DNA from: Treponema sp. | Lineage (GTDB): Bacteria > Spirochaetota > Spirochaetia > Treponematales > Breznakiellaceae | Reading direction: 5' to 3' | Length of the DNA: 11,156 nt | Assembly (NCBI GenBank): GCA_031259515.1 | Contig: JAIRLK010000082.1 | Location: 1-11,156, forward strand | Part shown: piece by piece, positions 7,789-11,156 of the stretch | Layout: each line of letters opens with the position of its first letter | How positions within the stretch are numbered: the first letter of the stretch is position 1 | Translations under genes and position numbers: made by a program | The notes under the pieces: model-generated | Told to the model about the DNA's origin: nothing | Databases searched by the model: none | What the model saw: only the letters and a program-made list of their open reading frames with translations

Positions 7789-8220
7789 TCAAAATTTTTC
7801 TAATTCAAAAAAGGTCATATCTGAAAAGGAAAAGGGGGAAGGCTTTCCCTCTTTTCCTTTTTTTTCTAATGATTGTTCCCAAGCTGTTCTGAAAACACGG
7901 TCGCCTTCTTCTATGAGGCGGCGCAGGAATTGTTTTTTCTGACGTGGGTTCATGTTGTCAAGGGCGGTTTGGGCTTTGGTAGGGATTGTGCCGAGACCGC
8001 CGCAAAGTGTTTTGCCGCCTTTACCGTCTCCTGCCAGATAAAAGGTCATTGATATACCCGCAAACGGGCTTTGTTCCTGAGACTGCGGCGATCCCCGATA
8101 GGTGGCTTTCATACGGGATAATTCAATGTTCCATTCGGGGACCGCCTTTGCTGTTGGGCGGGGGCGGACAAACAGCCGGTAATATAATCGTACAAAAATA
8201 AAATCAAATAACTCTTTCAT
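7789..8220 (-). CDS. Hypothetical protein, 143 residues
   Basis: I do not recognise this protein. Residues 2-18 (KELFDFIFVRLYYRLFV) are hydrophobic and aromatic with interspersed Arg, so they could be a membrane-associated helix but not a clean signal peptide. The middle, about 55-82, has short Gly-rich stretches (YLAGDGKGGKTLCGGLG). Residues 84-118 look helical and basic (MNPRQKKQFLRRLIEEGD). The tail after 119 is Lys-, Ser- and Phe-rich and ends in FELEKF. The ATG at 8220 has no clear ribosome binding site, and the second Met at residue 37 has none either. It lies between the OB-fold protein gene (53-base gap) and the symporter promoter, on the same strand as both. The open frame and amino-acid composition are plausible for a real gene, but it could be a fragment of something larger. 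Confidence 0.5.
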   Translation of the reverse strand: MKELFDFIFVRLYYRLFVRPRPTAKAVPEWNIELSRMKATYRGSPQSQEQSPFAGISMTFYLAGDGKGGKTLCGGLGTIPTKAQTALDNMNPRQKKQFLRRLIEEGDRVFRTAWEQSLEKKGKEGKPSPFSFSDMTFFELEKF

Positions 8221-8273
8221 TTTTGTTTATGCCCAATAAGCAGAGAAAATGTTAAAAAATTGCCTTTTTACGA

Positions 8274-8639
8274 CTACAATTTCTTAATTGACTTAACCTC
8301 AATTTCCTCAATCCACCAGCCTTTTTTATCTATGTAACCGAATATCTCAACTGTGTCATTTTCATTGACAGACAAACCGTTCCAAATATGCCAATCAATT
8401 TCAACAACGACTTCCCCGGTATTATCCTTGAACATAAATTTTTCTTTTTTCCGATCTAAAGACCGTATAATGTTTCCACGCAATAGCACCGGTGAATGGT
8501 CACGAAGTTTATTTGCTTCACTTATTGTAATTAGGCTTAGACCACTTCCAGGACCTGTAAAACCCTGTGCGCTTACGGAAATAGCTGTGAATAAGAATAT
8601 GATGCTGGTTATTCCTATAACAAAACCTTTGTGTTTCAT
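8274..8639 (-). CDS. Secreted OB-fold protein, YgiW/YdeI (BOF) family
   Basis: The 121-residue product has a signal peptide (residues 1-24, basic MKHKG, hydrophobic core, SVSA before QG), so it should be exported to the periplasm. The mature part follows the bacterial OB-fold pattern of E. coli YgiW and YdeI: ITISEANKLRDHSPVLLRGN (37-56), FMFKDNTGEVVVEID (68-82), WNGLSVNENDTVEIFG (86-101) and the closing IEEIEVKSIKKL. Known members are stress-tolerance proteins (peroxide, metal, acid, polymyxin) with no known enzyme activity; the ligand is unclear. A longer frame opens at 8675, but the start at 8639 is preferred because GGAGGG lies just before it and the signal peptide begins there. The leader is unusual: a terminator-like hairpin and a small hairpin that encloses the ribosome binding site. 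The 53 bases after it hold only an AT-rich weak stem. Confidence 0.87.
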   Translation of the reverse strand: MKHKGFVIGITSIIFLFTAISVSAQGFTGPGSGLSLITISEANKLRDHSPVLLRGNIIRSLDRKKEKFMFKDNTGEVVVEIDWHIWNGLSVNENDTVEIFGYIDKKGWWIEEIEVKSIKKL

Positions 8640-8640
8640 T

Positions 8641-8659
8641 TTTACCCTCCAATGGTAAA
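8641..8659 (-). promoter_or_regulatory. Small hairpin enclosing the ribosome binding site of the OB-fold gene
   Basis: On the minus strand TTTACC (8654-8659) and GGTAAA (8641-8646) are perfectly complementary around the seven-base loop ATTGGAG. The ribosome binding site GGAGGG lies partly in the loop and partly in the stem, one base before the ATG flank. Folding would partly hide the site, so translation could respond to temperature, a protein or an alternative fold. The structure is visible; the control role is inference. Confidence 0.4.
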
Positions 8660-8660
8660 T

Positions 8661-8708
8661 TAAAAAATTAGCCAACCGGACTTACGTGTTTTACACCGCA
8701 CGTTGGCT
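8661..8708 (-). terminator. Terminator-like hairpin in the leader of the OB-fold gene
   Basis: On the minus strand AGCCAAC (8702-8708) pairs perfectly with GTTGGCT (8670-8676) and is followed by AATTTTTTA (8661-8669). The 25-base loop holds a nested GTGT-AAA-ACAC stem (8686-8696). It lies about 40 bases after the stop codon of the binding-protein remnant and only 22 bases before the start codon of the OB-fold gene. It may end the remnant's transcript or act as an attenuator. I see no convincing promoter between it and the gene. Confidence 0.55.
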
Positions 8709-8746
8709 TTTACTGAAACTTTACAGGCCTCTCGCCGGGCAATTCG

Positions 8747-9082
8747 TTATTGTTCCAACAATTCCAATTCAAGATCTTTAAGCATGGTATCGGTGGCGGT
8801 AATGCCGCCTTCCGCAAGATACCAGACATCAGGGGTAAGATATACAATATGGCCGTTTTTGTAGGCATCGGTCTGCCGTACTATCCCATTTTCGATGATT
8901 TCTCGTGCGGCCCTTGCGCCGTTGGTTCCTATGACGGAATCCCGGTCAATTACGAAGATATAATCAGGATTATTGTCCAGGAGCAGTTCAAAAAAGGCCG
9001 AATCACCGTGTGTACTGGTTACACTGGCGGTAAGGTTTTCAAAACCGACCTCATTGAAAATAAGTGAACAACGCCCGCCGTT
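8747..9082 (-). pseudogene. C-terminal remnant of a siderophore-type ABC substrate-binding protein
   Basis: The minus-strand frame from about 9082 to the TAA at 8747 encodes 111 residues with no proper start codon. They match the C-terminal lobe of iron-siderophore binding proteins of the YclQ/FatB/CeuE type: GGRCSLIFNEVGFENLT, STHGDSAFFELLLDNNPDYI, FVIDRDSVIG, TDAYKNGHIVYLTPDVWYL and a final helix ending LELELLEQ. Such proteins capture ferric siderophores in the periplasm and are about 310 to 340 residues, so roughly two thirds is missing. No intact signal peptide or N-terminal lobe lies upstream in this frame; instead a different frame with a hydrophobic segment runs into it. The frame is otherwise undamaged, which suggests a fairly recent deletion. 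No partner permease or ATPase gene for iron uptake is visible nearby. Family recognition is by eye from characteristic motifs. Confidence 0.72.
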
Positions 9083-9153
9083 ACCGAAAGTGAGACGGTG
9101 GAAAGCAGGAGCGTGATAACAACAAACGGCACCGTTATTTTGTTTCTTGTAAT
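9019..9153 (-). pseudogene. Hydrophobic N-terminal fragment with ATT at the expected start
   Basis: A strong ribosome binding site, AGGAGGG (9162-9168), is followed eight bases later by ATT (9151-9153) and a frame reading TRNKITVPFVVITLLLSTVS then LSVTAGVV. A basic N-terminus followed by one membrane segment is what the start of a FecCD-type permease, or of a binding-protein signal peptide, looks like. The initiating ATG seems to have become ATT, a very rare start codon. The frame then crosses, one base out of register, into the binding-protein remnant and stops at 9019. The sense part of this frame probably ends near 9080. A permease origin would mean a deletion of most of an operon; a signal-peptide origin would mean a deletion inside a single gene. 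I cannot decide between them. Confidence 0.45.
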
Positions 9154-9160
9154 GATCAAT

Positions 9161-9168
9161 ACCCTCCT
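9161..9168 (-). promoter_or_regulatory. Orphan ribosome binding site AGGAGGG
   Basis: The minus-strand sequence AGGAGGG (9162-9168) is a near-perfect Shine-Dalgarno site, but the codon at the correct distance is ATT. The closest ordinary start, TTG at 9157-9159, is only two bases downstream, too near to be used. It marks the former start of the collapsed iron-transport gene. Confidence 0.5.
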
Positions 9169-9211
9169 GTAAATCTCAACATCTTTAGTTTCCTTATCTA
9201 ACAAAATGAGC

Positions 9212-9236
9212 AAAAAAAGCAGCGGGATGTGCCTTT
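9212..9236 (-). terminator. Weak Rho-independent terminator after the peptide-transport operon
   Basis: On the minus strand AAAGGCA (9230-9236) pairs with TGCTTTT (9215-9221, one G-T pair) around an eight-base loop, and the T run covers 9212-9218. It lies about 62 bases after the stop codon of the FUSC-like gene, a sensible place for the operon end. The stem is short and AT-rich, so efficiency may be low. Confidence 0.4.
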
Positions 9237-9297
9237 ATTTTGACAACTTCCTTTAAAAAATGTTTCCACCGACAATCTTCGACTCTGCTTCGAATGC

Positions 9298-9819
9298 CTA
9301 ATCTAATACTCCAGCCCTCTTCTTCCTGAAGGTGGTGAAAAATACAAAGACCGATGTTACCAGCATAACTGCCGCTGCGCCGTAGAGGGTGGAGAGTAGC
9401 CGAAACAGAGCGTAGCCGATTCGGTCATTTCCCGTTTTTGTCAGTGCCACCAAAATAAAGGTAACACCTCCAATACGGGCATTAAAGGCCGGAACCCTGG
9501 CAAGTTTGCAGCCAAGGAGGGTCAAGAGCAATCCCGCCATGATCATAAGCGCAAAAAGCCATGACATACCGGCCGCATCGTCCAACAACACTACGAAAAC
9601 AGCGGCGAGGCCGCCGATAGCAGTTATGACGAGGCGGATTAAACCTGCTTTACAACTTTCCTTCCCGCCATTCTGAACACAGAGAAGAGTTGTGATACAG
9701 GCGGTCATAGTTTGAAATTCTGGAATGACCTTGGCCATGAGTAGACAGATCCCCACAGCAAGGACAATTTTTACATCTATAAGACTGACACTTACCGGTG
9801 TATTTACTTTCTTAATCAT
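9298..9819 (-). CDS. FUSC/aromatic acid exporter-like membrane protein
   Basis: The 173-residue product is an inner-membrane protein with about five or six hydrophobic segments (roughly 14-32, 37-48, 58-79, 84-103, 115-127 and 142-163) and a basic end (FRKKRAG). The pattern resembles the N-terminal membrane half of FUSC/ArAE proteins, notably CITTLLCVQNGGKESCKAGL (41-60), then IRLVITAIGG and RLLSTLYGAAAVM. Related proteins export aromatic acids or are of unknown function; the soluble half present in longer members (over 300 residues) is absent. The ATG overlaps the end of the upstream ATPase gene by eight bases and has the ribosome binding site GAGGG inside that gene, so translation is probably coupled. 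The operon position suggests, without proving, a role linked to peptide uptake. The family call is moderate. Confidence 0.65.
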   Translation of the reverse strand: MIKKVNTPVSVSLIDVKIVLAVGICLLMAKVIPEFQTMTACITTLLCVQNGGKESCKAGLIRLVITAIGGLAAVFVVLLDDAAGMSWLFALMIMAGLLLTLLGCKLARVPAFNARIGGVTFILVALTKTGNDRIGYALFRLLSTLYGAAAVMLVTSVFVFFTTFRKKRAGVLD

Positions 9820-10765
9820 TTATTTCCCTCACTCGGCAGCACGCGGCAAAATGGTTTTCCGTTATCTCCTCTAATTGCTGCGGCTCGTGACACACATCTA
9901 ACGTATAGGGGCACCGCGCAGCAAAGCGGCAGCCTGGTTTTGGGTTAATGGGAGAGGTGATTTCTCCTTTCAACTTAACCTGTTGCATGGGTTTACGGAT
10001 ATCCGTGGAAGGTATGGCGGACAAGAGGGCCTTTGAATAGGGATGCAGGGTAGTAGTAAAAAGTTTCTTCGAAGGGCTTTTCTCAACTACCTGCCCAAGG
10101 TACATCACACAGATATGATCCGAAATATGCCGAACCACCGACAGATCATGGGTTACAAACATATAGGACATTCCAAGACGATCCTGCAACTCCATAAGGA
10201 GGTTGAGTACTTGCGCTTGTATGGATACATCCAAGGCTGAAACAGGTTCATCGCATACAATGAACTGCGGACCCAAAGCCAAAGCCCTGGCGATACCTAC
10301 CCGCTGCCGGCGGCCGCCGTCAAGCTCGTGGGGATAGGCTTCCCGCAAGCGCTTGTCTATACCAACCAAATCCATGAGCCGTTCGGTTTCAGTTTTGAGT
10401 ATGACCCCCTTAAAGCGCCCGCTTTTCATAAGCGGCTCCTGTACCGTGGAGATTATCCTTTGACGCGGATTAAGGGATGAATAGGGGTCTTGGAATATTA
10501 TCTGCATCTTCTCACGCATCCGTTTAAGCTTCTGTCCGCTCATGTGCGTAATGTCATTACCTTCCATAAATACCTTTCCCGCTGTTGCCTCCTGCAGGTG
10601 AATGATGGTTCTTCCAAGAGTCGATTTACCACACCCGGATTCGCCAACCACGCCCAGGGTCTCTCCTTTATTTATGACAAAGGATACGTCATCTACGGCG
10701 TGCAATTCACCGGATGGCACCTTAAAATATTTTTTGAGATTTCTTACTTCGATCAATGGGGGCAT
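9812..10765 (-). CDS. Dipeptide/oligopeptide ABC transporter ATPase, DppF/OppF type
   Basis: This cytoplasmic ATPase works with the OppD/DppD-type partner to power peptide import through two permeases. The 317 residues show Walker A GESGCGKST (41-49), Q-loop Q92 in FQDPYSSLNPR, the signature LDGGRRQR (148-155), Walker B IVCDEPVSALD (169-179) and the H-loop His206 in FVTHDLSVV. The C-terminal oligopeptide-transporter extension carries HPYSKALL (241-248) and the Cys-containing CRFAARCPYTLDVC (279-292). Length is normal for the family. The signature differs from the usual SGGQ, but the LDGGRRQR form occurs in many peptide-transporter F subunits, so it should be functional. The ATG has a strong ribosome binding site, GGAGGAGG, that overlaps the stop of the partner gene 12 bases upstream. 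Dipeptide versus oligopeptide cannot be settled because the binding protein and permeases lie outside the window. Confidence 0.93.
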   Translation of the reverse strand: MPPLIEVRNLKKYFKVPSGELHAVDDVSFVINKGETLGVVGESGCGKSTLGRTIIHLQEATAGKVFMEGNDITHMSGQKLKRMREKMQIIFQDPYSSLNPRQRIISTVQEPLMKSGRFKGVILKTETERLMDLVGIDKRLREAYPHELDGGRRQRVGIARALALGPQFIVCDEPVSALDVSIQAQVLNLLMELQDRLGMSYMFVTHDLSVVRHISDHICVMYLGQVVEKSPSKKLFTTTLHPYSKALLSAIPSTDIRKPMQQVKLKGEITSPINPKPGCRFAARCPYTLDVCHEPQQLEEITENHFAACCRVREIND

Positions 10766-10777
10766 GTGTTCCTCCTC

Positions 10778-11156
10778 CTATCGCGGGTTTATACACCGTA
10801 CAAAATGGCCCGGTTCCGTTTCATCGAAGGGTATCTCTCCCGTCCTGCATGTTGCACAGGTCCGGGGACAGCGTGGATGGAATGCGCAGCCCTCCGGCAG
10901 ATCCGTAGGATCGGGCAGAGTCCCTTCAATGGACTTAAGCCTGGGCGAATCCTTGTTCATATCCGGCAGGGAATTGAAGAGCCCTATGGTATAGGGATGC
11001 GTTCTATGCAGAAACACCGCTTCCCTTGAACCGTATTCTACGATCTTTCCCGCATAGACCACCGCCACATAATCACTTGTTTGGGCTACCACCCCCAGAT
11101 CGTGGGTGATGAGGATCATGGAGGTACCGTATTTTTCCTTGAGTTCCTTGATAAGA
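10778..11156 (-). CDS. Dipeptide/oligopeptide ABC transporter ATPase, DppD/OppD type (N-terminus cut by window edge)
   Basis: Only the C-terminal 125 or so residues are in the window; the frame is open to base 11155 and stops at TAG 10778-10780. The visible part has the end of the ATPase domain with the H-loop (MILITHDLGVVAQTSDYVAV) and then AGKIVEYG. The oligopeptide-transporter extension follows, with HRTHPYTIGLFNSLPD and GCAFHPRCPRTCATC, a Cys-rich segment characteristic of OppD/DppD and OppF/DppF. Walker A, the signature and Walker B lie outside. It is 12 bases upstream of the DppF/OppF-type gene and its stop overlaps that gene's ribosome binding site, so the two are made as a pair. The Met at 11119 is internal, not the start: the frame continues upstream as KELKEKYGTS, the normal sequence before the H-loop. 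Confidence 0.92.
   Translation of the reverse strand, partial: LIKELKEKYGTSMILITHDLGVVAQTSDYVAVVYAGKIVEYGSREAVFLHRTHPYTIGLFNSLPDMNKDSPRLKSIEGTLPDPTDLPEGCAFHPRCPRTCATCRTGEIPFDETEPGHFVRCINPR

Noticed and set aside
8251..8271. Possible terminator after the OB-fold gene
   Set aside because: The stem is only A-T pairs with a bulge, too weak to support a call.
8640..8675. Longer N-terminus for the OB-fold protein (12 extra residues)
   Set aside because: It has no ribosome binding site and would place residues in front of a clean signal peptide; GGAGGG directly precedes the ATG at 8639.
8750..9067. Plus-strand open frame of 105 codons
   Set aside because: It is the reverse of the binding-protein remnant, whose minus-strand reading has clear family motifs.
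9271..9297. Short TCGAAG direct repeat after the FUSC-like gene
   Set aside because: Two six-base copies in 27 bases can occur by chance and do not form a hairpin or site I recognise.
10301..10325. Altered ABC signature (LDGGRRQR) in the DppF/OppF-type ATPase as a sign of inactivation
   Set aside because: This form is common in peptide-transporter F subunits, and all other ATPase motifs are intact.

Overview
The window most likely comes from a spirochaete of the genus Treponema, perhaps one of the higher-GC, termite-gut type. The call rests on the gene block cheA / CheW fused to a CheR-like domain / cheX, which is the arrangement known from Treponema pallidum and T. denticola, and on the long CheA dimerisation region typical of those species. 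Base composition is mixed. The RNase II-family gene is visibly GC-rich, while the stretch from about 8220 to 9300 is AT-richer. The species assignment is inference. Every gene I can support lies on the minus strand, so reading from high to low coordinates gives transcription order.

Region 1 (about 11156 to 9298): the end of a peptide ABC transporter operon. It holds the C-terminus of a DppD/OppD-type ATPase (cut by the window edge), a complete DppF/OppF-type ATPase, and a short FUSC/aromatic-acid-exporter-like membrane protein whose start overlaps the end of the ATPase gene by 8 bp. A weak hairpin with seven T follows it. The two ATPases would power import of peptides by permeases encoded upstream, outside the window.

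Region 2 (about 9297 to 7752): a degraded or poorly understood accessory stretch. An in-frame C-terminal third of a siderophore-type periplasmic binding protein is joined, out of frame, to a short hydrophobic N-terminus that has a good ribosome binding site but ATT where ATG is expected. This looks like an iron-uptake gene or operon collapsed by deletion. It is followed by a secreted YgiW/YdeI-type OB-fold protein with an unusually structured leader (terminator-like hairpin plus a small hairpin holding the ribosome binding site), and then by an unrecognised 143-residue protein.

Region 3 (about 7774 to 4252): a sodium:solute symporter with its own good promoter and ribosome binding site, then an RNase II-family exoribonuclease with intact catalytic aspartates and an N-terminal layout like the cyanobacterial Zam type. 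A long hairpin overlaps its stop codon.

Region 4 (4187 to 1): the chemotaxis operon. A sigma70-like promoter lies almost on top of the cheA start, so the mRNA may be leaderless. It drives cheA, the cheW-cheR-like fusion and cheX (a CheY-P phosphatase, cut by the window edge). Together they form the signalling core: chemoreceptors control CheA through the CheW part, CheA phosphorylates CheY (probably encoded just beyond base 1), and CheX resets CheY-P.

The most interesting points are the CheR-like domain that lacks expected catalytic residues, the possibly leaderless cheA, the structured ygiW-type leader, and the deletion-fused iron-transport remnant. I found no tRNA, rRNA, CRISPR array or insertion sequence, and no clearly novel system.
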